From contig JADLSH010000369.1 in assembly GCA_016169945.1 (NCBI GenBank), forward strand, positions 8,085,001-8,149,000: 64,000 nucleotides of DNA, given 5' to 3'. The notes below the pieces were generated by a model. That model saw nothing but the letters and a program-made list of their open reading frames with translations, made no database searches and was not told the origin of the DNA. Positions 32,661-43,900 of the stretch are shown in pieces. Source of the stretch: Trachythela sp. YZ-2020 (Eukaryota; Cnidaria; Anthozoa; Malacalcyonacea; Clavulariidae). Position numbers and translations under genes: made by a program. Each line of letters starts with the position of its first letter. The first letter of the stretch is position 1.

Positions 32661-34510
32661 AACACTGTATTTCTTTGATAAAATTTTAGTATATATGCAG
32701 TGCTGTAGAACTAAATGCATAACTAGGGAGGCTCTCTAGACGAGAATGTTACCAAGGGTGAAAACATTCGGGGATGGATGACGTCATAAGTAACCCCCAA
32801 TCCCATCTTTATACGATATTCATGTCTGAAATAGTCATAAAGTGATGCTTGTAGAATGAAAACTATGGAAAAATTATCTATTTTCAAGCATTCTTGCAAA
32901 AAAGAAGGAGGGCTCAGCCCCTCCCCCCCTCCCCCCTCCCCATAGCTCGAGGAAGGGGGGCTCCACCCCCAAGCGTCCCCCTCTTTTACACCACTGTATA
33001 TATAGTATGTACTACACAATTGCCCATAACAGATGGGAGAAACAAAATAACTAGTCTTAGCAAGAATATAAAAGTTTATTGTTTATTGACTATTGGTATG
33101 ACGCGTATAAGGCTCTGTGCGACAAGGTAATAACTCTACCGGACCGAGTACTAATAGATTTGGATAAGAAATTTACTGCAATGTGGATAAGAAATTTAGA
33201 TGCATAACAGTCCAACAGACATAACAGTCCACAACCAGGCATTTCCCGATTGTGCTCGGCAACTTTTGGGCAACTTTTAGCGTTTCGAGCAACTTTTTTT
33301 TATCATAGCAACTTCAAGAAACTTTTGTCTTTCGTAGCAACCTTTTAGCAAATCTCAGGTTTATTGTGAAATTCAGTAAAAATCCCCAGGTGACTTTTTT
33401 CTAGGGTCTTGAAGGGGTAATATGGGAATTTTCCCAGCAATTTTCATGCTGGGAATGGGATTTGGCAAATCAGTGAGTACCGTGAGTAGGATTCAGACAA
33501 AGATTTGGTCGGGAAAATGGGATTGAACGCCCCCCCACCACACACACACACTGTACAACCCTCCTTTACCTGCCCCCTCGACAATCCTCGTCGCTCATGG
33601 GAAAATATTTATTAGAAACGTTTTACCATTTTGTTTAAATTTCAAGCTTTAAATTATGTATGTGTGAAAATATCGTGAAATTTAGGTATAGCAAGTAGGA
33701 GCAACTTGAAGTTTTAATTTTTTGCAATTTTTTAGCAACTTTTTTGCATTTTTTGGTCACAACAGGAAACCGATAACAATGAAAGGACATGAAATCATGA
33801 AATAGAGTATCCTCGTACTGCTATATTGCTATCTATTTCATGGGCTAGCTGTCATAGTCTCATAGAATATGATTTGCTTATCCGCCATTTTATTTTTGAA
33901 CACGCGGTCTGCCCAGTGAACTTCAATGGTCAGTGATACATTGAGTTGGACTGGGTTAATGTACTAGGTCTGCGAAGCATAGACTTCGCCTTCGGGAGCA
34001 GTTTGGGAGCATTCGGAATTCGCAATAAATATTTTGCAGTACTTTTATGTACAGTAATATCCCGTAACTGTCTCGACAATAATTAGTTCGAAAAGAAGCT
34101 TTCAAATTCAATTTTCACGAAATTCTGTGGCACAAGTTACAACTGATGAGACGTCACCGGTGGAGCGCTTCGCTTGTAAAAAAGTAATTAATTACTAATT
34201 ACTTTTCAGATTACTTTTTCTTTATAAGATAATATTCTTATTTATATTAGATTCGTTGATTTCGCACTGTCCAAAGCAAGGCTTACACAACAGTACAATG
34301 TCGTGAAGTATTTACTATGATCGCTGATCAGTGACACCTCAGGCCTCTTCGATTAGAAAAAAAAAGATTTTCAAACTACTAGAAACAGACTATTACACAT
34401 GGACGAAATCGTCGAAATGCGGAATTTCTAAGGTTGGAAAATAGAAAAAAGTACACAGAAGTAGCGCAAAATTACTTTTGGGAGTGATGCCAGTATATGG
34501 TGTATTGGTA
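32661..34510. other. No gene recognised
   Basis: Includes a C/T-rich block (32914-32985), repeated GCAACTTTT phrases (33260-33345 and 33700-33750) and AT-rich sequence. Short frames here look random. Confidence 0.4.
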
Positions 34511-34759
34511 AGTATCAAGATTTTTCTCGGCATCTCGTTCGATAGAATTAATAGTAGAAGGTGCTGGTAGATGAAATACTCGAACGGAAATTTATAATTC
34601 GCAGTTCAATTCCTGCCAGAGGGCCTAAGTTGCATTTTTCGCAACTGCTCCTGGCTAGGTCTAAGAAATGTATATAAATTTTCTTTCGAGTATTCCATCT
34701 ACTAACACCTTCTACCATTAATCCTATCGAACGAGATGCCGAGAAAAATCTTGATATTT
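34511..34759. repeat. Fold-back element, 249 bp
   Basis: AGTATCAAGATTTTTCTCGG at the left is answered by GAGAAAAATCTTGATAT at the right, with matching CATCTCGTTCGATAG, GAAGGTG and TAGATG blocks. The centre near 34606 has GTTCAATTCC, which resembles a pol III B box, so a SINE-like origin is possible but weak. Confidence 0.6.
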
Positions 34760-36172
34760 GCCTAAATGAAAAGCCTGTGAAGGTTTCTAGTAGGTATCTA
34801 GCCCTATCATTTGTAAATACTATAATTATTTTATTGTTAACCAATATTGTACATGGGGAAAAAACACAAAAAACAACAAACTATTAAATAATAAAATACA
34901 GCAGTACCTTTATATAGCCTCTTGCAACCTTAAATGTCATATAAATATTCCTATTATAAATTCGTTTGTGCTTTGAAGATGAGAACCAAAGCTTTCTGGC
35001 CTTTTAAAGTTTTGAAACTAACGAATACAAATTGGTTTAACAACATCCATGTAAAATGTGTCCCGTCCCTTGACAAGTAAAATCGTCTGGCGTTAAACAC
35101 GGTAATATATCAAAGTTGGGCGTATTGTAGCTCAATGGGTTAATATTCTTTATTCTATAAATATATAAGTTCTGGTTCCGTACAGCAGTGCCAGCCAAAA
35201 CCAGAACCCTAACAAGATTCTTGATCTGATCTAACTTGTGACCCCTAAGTAAAAACTAAAATCACAATACCTGTATCAAAAGCAAGAATTACCTTTCTAA
35301 AACACAGAAAATCTGGTCACATTGAAAATGTTTGTTCCTTGAGATTATTTATTAGCACGATTTTAGAAGCTTGTAATGGAGTAGGGGGTTCTTTTTTGGT
35401 GTGCGACTTCTGTTACAATTAAGCCAAACTTGAATTGAGGATAGTATCTCAGACTTAACTATTAATAGTATCCAAGGTGGCTATAGCAAGCTGGTTGTCC
35501 ATCTAAGTTTTACCACTTCTCACCTGGCCTTAACTAGTGGTGAGAGCTGTGCTAAGCTCATTGGGTCACCCAATAGAAGAATTATGCAAACTTTTCAGGA
35601 TACGTTCATTGGACAGGTCTTGTTGGAGAGCTAAACAAAAATATAACCTAGAATATACAGTAAGCAGTCGGAGACACTGGGGAAGGGCGCCAATTTACAA
35701 TGTGAAAGGGCCAATTGAAAGCTAAATTTGCAACATTTCACGATGTGTCTGTCACTGAACATTACTGTACACACTATACAGTTGATTTCCTAATTTAACT
35801 CTAGTTGTGTGCAAAGAAATGTCAGAAAAGATGTGATATAGAAAAGTGCCAATAGTAGGTGACGAAGGTAGATGCAAAATAGGTGAACAATTAATGAAGT
35901 TAAAAAAGAGAAAAATTGACTTGACAAGAACGTGAAGTGTTCTTCATAAGTGTAGCAACATTACAGTTATCATAATCTTGTAGGTTAAGAACTTATTGAG
36001 TGGAAATATATTTGGTTTGCTGATCTTGACTTTTGGATATAGGTTGTAACAGCTTGTTGTTTAGTAGTTTTGAACTAGTTTGTAAAGAACTCCACCTTTA
36101 TGGAAGTTGCAAAATTGGTGTTGCCACCTAGCTGATTCCAGAGGGCAAACGGCTGGTTGTACTACAGTATAG
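34760..36172. other. No gene assigned
   Basis: AT-rich sequence with scattered short frames. A stretch at 35537-35725 is open for 63 codons but matches nothing I know. Confidence 0.35.
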
Positions 36173-36281
36173 AGTGGAGGCCTTCTTTGGAACACCTTGT
36201 ACATCGTACAATGATCATACACTAGCCAAATTTTGGCAATTGACAGGAGGACCAATGCAAGAAAATCACTTTCTATTACAG
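36173..36281 (+). CDS. Candidate internal exon of an unidentified gene
   Basis: Bounded by TATAG before and CAG/GTAAAG after. One frame reads VEAFFGTPCTSYNDHTLAKF and on through WQLTGGPMQENHFLLQ, a composition that looks like real protein. Just upstream, 36085-36120 reads CKELHLYGSCKIG, like part of a CCCH zinc finger, but a TAG follows. I do not recognise the family. It may be an isolated exon or a pseudogene remnant. Confidence 0.3.
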
Positions 36282-36719
36282 GTAAAGATTAAAGTATTCA
36301 ATAAAAGTATAAGTGTTTCAAGTCATAATTTTGACACTATAAAAAGGCAATCTCGCATATACCTCCAATAGGCGCCCCCGGATTTATATTCAAACCCTTC
36401 ATATTTAGCGAGTTCTGTGTAATCCCCTGACCGTTCATTAGGGGACTGAGACCCAATGTTATCGAACACGTTGTTTTCATTTGTTTCTCCCTGTCATTTA
36501 TGTAATTACGAGGTATTAAATATATGTTAAGGTGGCTCGATATAGTTATCACAAAAACCTTATTCAAGAATTGCAAAAACAAAACTTCCTACTATATGAA
36601 CAAACCCGCGTGACCATTTGTGCGCACGGGAATATTAACGAAAGAACTTCCAAAATGACCTGACGTGAGCAGTTGCTCGCGTCATTGCGCGTGGTTTCTA
36701 CCGTTTTCATGTCAATTGC

Positions 36720-36766
36720 TGACGTCAATTGCTGACGTCAATTGCTGACGTCAATTGCTGATGTCA
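36720..36766. promoter_or_regulatory. Cluster of CRE (TGACGTCA) sites in a 13-bp tandem repeat
   Basis: Three exact palindromic TGACGTCA sites at 36720-36727, 36733-36740 and 36746-36753, and a variant TGATGTCA at 36759-36766, spaced by AATTGC in 13-bp units. TGACGTCA is the full binding site of CREB/ATF factors. No gene start is confirmed nearby, and the array may only be a microrepeat. Confidence 0.5.
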
Positions 36767-37419
36767 TTTCCATTTTTGAAAAACAATGCGCTATATCGAA
36801 GAAAACGACATTTTTGCCTTTTTCAAAAAAATTACATTACAGATTTTTAAAATATTTTGCAAATTGTTAGTCTGCTTGCAAGTAAAATAATGCACGAAAA
36901 AAAATTGGGGGTCACCGTGCTTATTTTCCAACTACACGAGGCGATAGGCTATTTTGAAGTGAATTTTGCACGCGTATGTTGCCATAGCAACGAACTATGT
37001 GTTACTGAAACGTAGAAAGTAGAAAGATCAAAATATATGAAAACTCCGATACCTGGGGCCGGTTGTTCAAAAGCCGGTTAACGCTATTTTCGCTAACCCC
37101 GGGTTAAATTTTAATCTGCTGTTCTAAAACCTAAAAATACGGAGTTTAAAGTGTTGAACACCTGAATTTTTGAAAACTGTATCTAGCCACCTTAAACGAA
37201 ATGGATGAACTCCTATTTATGACAGGAAGAAATTAGAACATCAACACTGGCCTTTTAGACCGATTTTCAAAGAAATAACAGAAGACAAACTTCGAACTTT
37301 GAAATACATTGTAAAAGAAACACCTTGGCGGCCATCTTGGATTTTAGTTTTTACAAAAACCTGAAAAATACAGCAGTTACACCGACCACGGCAGCAAGTA
37401 ACTCTAACCCATTACAACT

Positions 37420-37575
37420 ATGCCGAAGTACAAATGTCCATTCCCAGACTGCACATATGAGACAGCAGAAGATTCCCTAGCTGCCGTACTAATATCTGTG
37501 CACTCGACTGGAACACACACAGCCGCTGCTCGTTCAGCTGGTGTCAACACAGCTAAACACGAAAGGGTCCGTCGC
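37420..37575 (+). pseudogene. Gag-like retrotransposon N-terminal fragment
   Basis: MPKYKCPFPDCTYETAEDS, then SVHSTGTHT and AKHERVRR, resemble the N-terminus of a gag-type polyprotein with a C-x4-C knuckle followed by an AKxExVxRP linker, which I recall as frequent in coral and anemone genomes. It breaks off within about 50 codons where a minus-strand LINE tail begins. Confidence 0.45.
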
Positions 37576-37579
37576 CTTC

Positions 37580-38440
37580 CGTCGCCCTACAATATCCACT
37601 ATGAAGTTGGTGCTTAAAGGAGGAAATAGACGTACTGTTACGAATGATAGGAGAGAGATCGTTCCAGAGAAAGACAATTCGATTAAAGAACGAGTTTCTA
37701 AAAAGAGAAGTCCTGCAAGGGTTGACTGGAAGCAGATTATCCCACAGGCGGCCCAATTTCAGGGTGAGTGATCAGGAGTTGCGGGTTTTTAACGGCTTTT
37801 TATAAACAAATTTCATACTCCACCAAAACTATTCTAAAAACATTCTTAAATTAGTCAAATAACTACACTTTAACAATAAAATATAGTTGACATGATAGTA
37901 TAATGCCTTTGCATTATTTTAATTACGCCATGGGCTCATTTAGAGCGGTTTATGCAACCTTTTCTGTGGCCTATATGTTGTGTCAACTTGTGTGTTGCTC
38001 GTCATATATACACATATGACGAGCAACACACAAGTTGACACAACATATAGGCCACAGAAAAGGTTGCATAAACCGCTCTAAATGAGCCCATGGCGTAATT
38101 AAAATAATGCAAAGGCATTATACTATCATGTCAACTATATTTTATTGTTAAAGTGTAGTTATTTGACTAATTTAAGAATGTTTTTAGAATAGTTTTGGTG
38201 GAGTATGAAATTTGTTTATAAAAAGCCGTTAAAAACCCGCAACTCCTGATCACTCACCCTGAAATTGGGCCGCCTGTGATTATCCTTGCTTGAACGGGTG
38301 CGAGACGAGCGGTGAGAAGAAAAGGTAACAAAAGAGGAGATATCTAAATCGTAGAGGCCTTGTTTGCATTTGAAGAAAAGATGAGATCCTTTATTTCTAG
38401 CCAGTACCATATAGGCCGTAAAATAAGCTTTTGGAGGCGC
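37580..38440 (-). pseudogene. LINE RT tail split by a palindromic element
   Basis: On the minus strand, 38410-38279 reads GLYDLDISSFVTFSSHRSS and 37742-37590 reads NPCRTSLFRNSFFNRIVFLW. Both are consecutive parts of the CR1/L2 C-terminal tail (compare 11006-11548). Removing the palindrome and one 7-bp duplication makes the frame continuous across the junction, so it inserted into an open LINE copy. Confidence 0.75.
37743..38278. mobile_element. 536-bp near-perfect palindrome with CACAGGCGG termini
   Basis: The arms (about 260 bp each) are nearly perfect inverted copies meeting at ATATACAC near 38009. The termini CACAGGCGGCCCAAT are identical to those of the 4.2-kb palindrome at 22680-26889. 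A perfect 7-bp duplication ATTATCC lies at 37736-37742 and 38279-38285. Non-coding. Confidence 0.9.
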
Positions 38441-38469
38441 TCAGGATAAAACAACTCGTAATCTTAATG

Positions 38470-38660
38470 CTGATATAACTGATATAGTTAGTATATATTT
38501 CTAAAATATTAGTTACATATTTCGTAATCGTAATATGTAACTGATATAGTTAAGTATATATATTTCTAAATATTAGTTATATATTTCGCAATCGTAATAT
38601 ATATTAACTGATATAGTAGTTAAGAATATATTTCTAAAATATTATTATATATTTCGTAAT
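38470..38660. repeat. About 65-bp AT-rich tandem repeat, three copies
   Basis: Units contain CTGATATAGTTA, TATATTTCTAAA, ATTAGTTA and ATATTTCGTAATCG. A single further unit fragment lies at 39630-39660. Confidence 0.65.
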
Positions 38661-38816
38661 CTGTGTGTACTGTCACTGTACAAGCATTGCTTTCCTGATG
38701 CAGTGATGCGAAGATAGCCTCCTCCGCATGCATCTCATGGGTCACCGGGGTAGGTTGGGTTAAAACAGTGACAGTGATAATCAATTTATGCATAAATAAA
38801 TGAAATTTGCGCATCA

Positions 38817-38985
38817 ATTCGCATAACTAAACATTGCTTGTACGTTTAATATATACATTATAAACTACATGTTGTGATCTAGAAAAGACTTCCTCTCGGG
38901 AGAGATTGATTTCCCACACGCTCAGACACAACTTTTCAGTATAATGTATATATTAAGTGTACAAGCAATGTTTAGTTATGCGAAT
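38817..38985. repeat. Fold-back element, 169 bp
   Basis: ATTCGCATAACTAAACATTG and CAATGTTTAGTTATGCGAAT bound ~48-bp inverted arms around an ~75-bp loop. No coding content. Confidence 0.75.
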
Positions 38986-40758
38986 TTAGTAAATCTATAT
39001 AGGCATTATGTCATAGCCAGGTTAAAAATCTTGGGCGTGGCAGGGTATTTTAATTTTGTCTTTCAGTTTCAACCAGCAATTTTATCTTTAAGCAGCAAAA
39101 AGTGGGTGGTCGTCCCCCACGCCCTCGCGGTCCCTCCAAATAGCTATGGAGCACTAAGTAGCCTGAAAAATGGCTTGTTAGCGCCAACAACTATTAAGTA
39201 TGTACATGCAAAGGCAATGTTTATATAGTTATTGGAATTTCCGCACAAATTTCATTTGTGACTGCATAAATCGGTTATCACTCACTACACCTTGAAATAG
39301 GCCATACTTACAGACAATAAAATATGTGCGAAGAAAAGAGGGAATGTATAAGTCGCCTTGGTCTGGAGTACTTATGTATAAAGCAGGAAACATGGCGAAC
39401 TCTCTTTTCCCCCACATTAAAGTGGAAAAGACGGAGTCTGATAAAAAATGTTACGATTTCAGAACCACTTTTTTGAAAGACTCCGCATTTTTGGACTATA
39501 GTCTCAGTTTAAATTACACTGCCAATTTATGTAAAATACATAAATTTGAGTTAATAGGGCGCAACATTCGTATCTAAAACTTGTCGACAAAAACGGAAAA
39601 CATAAGCAAAGAAAACAGCATATGTAATAACTGATATAGTTAAGTATATATTTCTAAAAGGCCAAAAAATGAAGATATCTTGCTTTGTAACCTGTAAGAT
39701 ACTGCATGCACGAAGACTGTAAATGTGTCCAGTGATGAGGTATTTAAGTCGAGCTCTGCCATTTATGCTGTTATGCCGGCAACTAGAAGTTTATGTAATA
39801 TACTTCGCTAAATTTAAGGCACATGCCTTAATATATGAAATGTGGTAACATATATAATTGGACATCAAGACTAGAGTCAATAAACTACTGTATATACTAT
39901 GGTACACAACTATAAATATTCATCACACGTCAGTTCAGTGTCACTACATGATATATTTTACATTCTGTTTATTTCCGGATCATGCTCAAGGTTTCAAGAT
40001 AAATTTGACCTCGTTTTCTGCGGATTTGAAATATTAAGTCGGACATCATGAATGAAGAGTCCAAGGCCGTCTAAGCTGTTTCCAAACCCACAATAAGGAC
40101 AAGTAATTAAATTACCAATTTACCTTAATATCTCCACAAACTATAATAACATGAAAGAAAAATATTCTGCTTCTGGGCAGTGCATCTGTCCACAATTTAC
40201 GGCGGTTTTCTTCTTGTTTCCTCTTTTCTATAATCCTTTTCTTAAAAACGGCGCGAATTTGCATAAATGCATGCACGTGAGTATTTTCCACCTTCTACAA
40301 AATGCATGCTGATCTTTCTAAAATTTATTTTTATTAAATGAACAATCAGCGATTGAAGACACAGACAACAGGACAAATAAAGTCCTAAATCAAGCCTGAC
40401 ATACTATGCTACACTATGTATGGATGTGAAAAACAGTTGACGCAAGAAATGAAAGACTTAAAATTGACATGCGCGATGACAAGAAACAGGATATTTTCCT
40501 TTTTAGATTTAAGTCTAATTATATGCATTGCGACAATAGAAACGAAAGGTATTCTCAACATAATTATATAATGTTCATATTATAAATTATTCCATCATCA
40601 CTGACCTAATTGCCAATACACCAGAGCGCGAATGGAAAGTTTACATCATTACAGAGACCTAATCTATAAATCTACGTTACATTGTGAGGATAATTATGAA
40701 GATAAAAATTAGTAAAAAACCACACAACTGTGGTGAAAACGTATTTATACGTATTATA
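38986..40758. other. 3' flank of the protease gene; no other gene recognised
   Basis: ATGGCGAACTC at about 39393 opens 61 codons in good start context, but no domain or downstream exon is recognised. The protease transcript must end somewhere in 40300-40758; AATAAA on the minus strand occurs near 40324-40335. Confidence 0.35.
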
Positions 40759-40940
40759 TCAGAGGTTATCCATATTCATGGTGTCATAAGCAGTATTTTC
40801 TCTTCCTCTGGTGGCGGTTGAGACGATTTCCAAGGATTTCTTTCTATTTCTATTACAATATTGATACCAACAAACCATCAACGCCAGTAATAACAATGTA
40901 CCAGCAACACAGCTGACAATGATAAGAGCTGTTTTTAGGT
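40759..40940 (-). CDS. Exon 10: transmembrane segment and cytoplasmic tail
   Basis: Starts DLKTALIIVSCVAGTLLLLA, followed by LMVCWYQYC, one strong membrane span, then basic NRNRKK as stop-transfer. The tail ends RGRENTAYDTMNMDNL and a TGA at 40759-40761. YDTM fits both the YxxM SH2-binding and YxxPhi sorting patterns. Confidence 0.8.
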
Positions 40941-43900
40941 CTATACAAGAGAAGAATGATTATTTTAATTATTTCATTCAATGCCTTCACCATTCTTTCC
41001 TGGACTTGAAAACAAACGTAAGTTCCTCCCTCAACGAGGGTCCTCAGATTTTCTCCCTCACCAAAATCTAGCCCTTTGGACTTAGGTCTTAGTTGTAGAG
41101 CACGTGTATCATGAGCTTCAGGCTCTGGCAACGACACCCAGTGTGTGTGTAATAGACTGATAAAGCCTGGTTTACACGAGTGTGATATAAAGCACAAGCA
41201 TAGGGAAAGACAAAAGGTAAAACAAAGGGATGCAGTGAAATGTGGAACATAGACGTCGACATAAAGCGCTGGGAAAGTTTTCTCTTGTATTTCTGCTTAT
41301 GTTTATCTCACTCGTGTGAGCCAGGCTTAAGAGCTTCTACAAGCTTTTTATCTGCGAGCGTGGCCTCTGACACCCTGGTGTAGTTATACACATATTTAAT
41401 AGAAAATATACATGCTTAGCAATGCAGGGAAACGTCATTAGCTATGTTTATTAATAGGTTTCCATTTACCTTCAACTTTCTCACACCCTCCTTCCTCGTG
41501 AGTATAACCAGAATCACAGATGCATTTCGCTTGTCCATTCAACCCACGGAAACAATAAGAATGAAGAGGGCATTTATGTTGCTTGCATGGATCAACGCAA
41601 CTTTCACCATTACCATAATAATTTTTTTTGCATGTGCAAGTCAGGATGCCATTTTCTACACTGCACGTGGCATGCATGTGACAACTGTGGAAACCCAAGG
41701 AACAAAAATCTGTTTTAAACAGAAAACCTAATTTTAGATATAATTCAAGATATTATATTTAGATATGGGGGTGGGAAGTGAAAGAACAATTTTGAGGTTC
41801 CTATTTTTCCAATTTCGTCAAGGAATCTGCATGGGTGTCACTCTGGAAATATTTAGAAACTTTCAGAACGAACAAACTACCAATTTCCTGCAAGGATCAA
41901 AATATATAATTTAGATAACCAGCACAGTCTTAATATGGCACAGTCAATTAGTCGTAAGGTTTCTCCTTAATTAGGGGCACATTTTCTAACCAAATCACCA
42001 ATAATATCTCACAAAAAAATTTGTTTCGCGACTTTCTCTCTGGTTCCGAACCCGAAAAATATTCTTTATACGTTACACTTGCCCTTGTATATACACCCAA
42101 AAACGAAGACACAATATTCTCATGTTTGTTTGTTTGTTTGTTTGTTGGTTTTCTTGTTTGCTTGCTTGTTTGTTTGTTTGTTTGTTCGTTTGTTCGTTTG
42201 TTCGTTTGCTTGTTTGTTTGCTTGTTTGTTTGTTTGTTTGTTTGTTTGTTTGTTTGTTTGTTTGTTTGTTTGTTTACTTGCTTGTTTGCCGGTAATTGTT
42301 TACTTTTTAATACTCCTTTTTCATCGTCCCCTAGCACTTTAATATTCTTTTCATCGTCCATACCAACGTACCTGCCGCCATGATAGGTCTTGATGACAGA
42401 ACAGGGATTGCCAGCGATCCATTCTTAATTGCTCTACTTACAACTTGTGATAGTATGGATGCATTCACAGTCTGAGATTCTTCCAACTGAAATATCAAAA
42501 CATACTGAGCGATAACACTTCCTTTCATGAAACCAGTAACCTGACAACCAAGGAACCCTGGGAAACTGTTTTCTTCCATGATCGCGGTTGTTAAACCATT
42601 CTGAATTTTTTCTGCGAGGTTCAGGTACTCAGAAGAGTTGGGATTATTGAGTGACTCCGTGAATGTTTGGTTTAGAACCAGTTCAGAGTTAAATATTGTG
42701 TTGCCCGTGTCACACTTGATGCCGTTCCCAATGTAGCCCTTCTTACAACGACATGAGAAGGAGTAATCTGAGTGCTGGATACATTCTGCGGTCTTTGAAC
42801 AACGTGATACACTGCATTTGTTGGTCCTGGCTATAAAGATGAGAGAAAATGAATAAATTCAGTGTTACCTCGCAGACAAACACATGCGTTCAAATGCAGC
42901 AACTAAAATTTTCAATACATTCTCTCCTTAAATTTCCAGACAAATTAAGGCGTGTGCGTACGTCTCATATTGGATTAGAAATGCATAATGCGTCGTTCCA
43001 GCGTAGGTAGAGTTATAAGATATGCTGCCGGTTTGTAGGATCATTTAGACATGCATTCATTTTTATGCCTCTCTATGCAATTTACTATTTTTTTCGCGGA
43101 AACTGTGACATAATTCACGACAATCGCGAAACATGTCCATTTCACCATGCTTCTTTGTATAAAAAAATGTTATCCTTGAACAGAGTTCAATCAAATCTTT
43201 TTCATATATCAAATCTTTTTTTATATAGAGTTCAGTGACTAAGACTGAAAACAAGAGAGCTTTAAAAAATCGTCGTCCCTAACAGGATAACACATAATTC
43301 ACCATGTCCAATCATTGCGCCACATTCCATACGGGATTTAAGATCATCGCATGCACATGCACAATAATTAACAACATGCACACAATAATTAAGAAACTTA
43401 CTTTTTTCTTGTAAAATAGCGTTTGTGATTTCATCGAGAGTCTTGTCATCTGAGTAAGGTACAGTGGAAATTTTGGAGTCTTCAATAACCTCCAGCTGAT
43501 GAGCAGTGAACATATGTAATGCTGCATAGTTGTGTACGCTAATGCTTAACACTTGAGTTATTACATCAGGAACTGTCATATTTTTCAAAATAGAACGAGA
43601 TATATTGAAGAATGTTGAGATGTTTTGTATGGACAATGTCTTTGTGAATATAATCATATTTTCCTTGACGAGTATTTGTTTTAGTTCCTTCTCTGTCGTA
43701 ATCTTGATCTTTTTCAAAGAAAGCATGTTGAAATGTTGTCTAATTTTCATGACATCCAAAGTAATGCTTAGGTTATCTTTGTAAGTCATCAAATTTTCTC
43801 TGTACTCTGTAAGTTTACCCAACAGTTTGTTAATTTGAGATACCTTAATTGATCTGACTCGCTCGAGCACCGCAGGTTTGGAATCAAGAAAGGCTGTTTT

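Noticed and set aside
34560..34620. tRNA gene or tRNA-derived SINE promoter
   Set aside because: GTTCAATTCC resembles a B box, but no cloverleaf or convincing A box was found; the site lies in a fold-back element.
41438..41698. Exon 9 starting at the TTTCCACAG acceptor (41691)
   Set aside because: It would break the phase-1 chain and remove a cysteine from the first EGF; the AAACAG acceptor further upstream fits both.
41948..42383. Frames of KQTN and CLFV repeats
   Set aside because: Produced by the (TTTG)n microsatellite in intron 8 of the protease gene.
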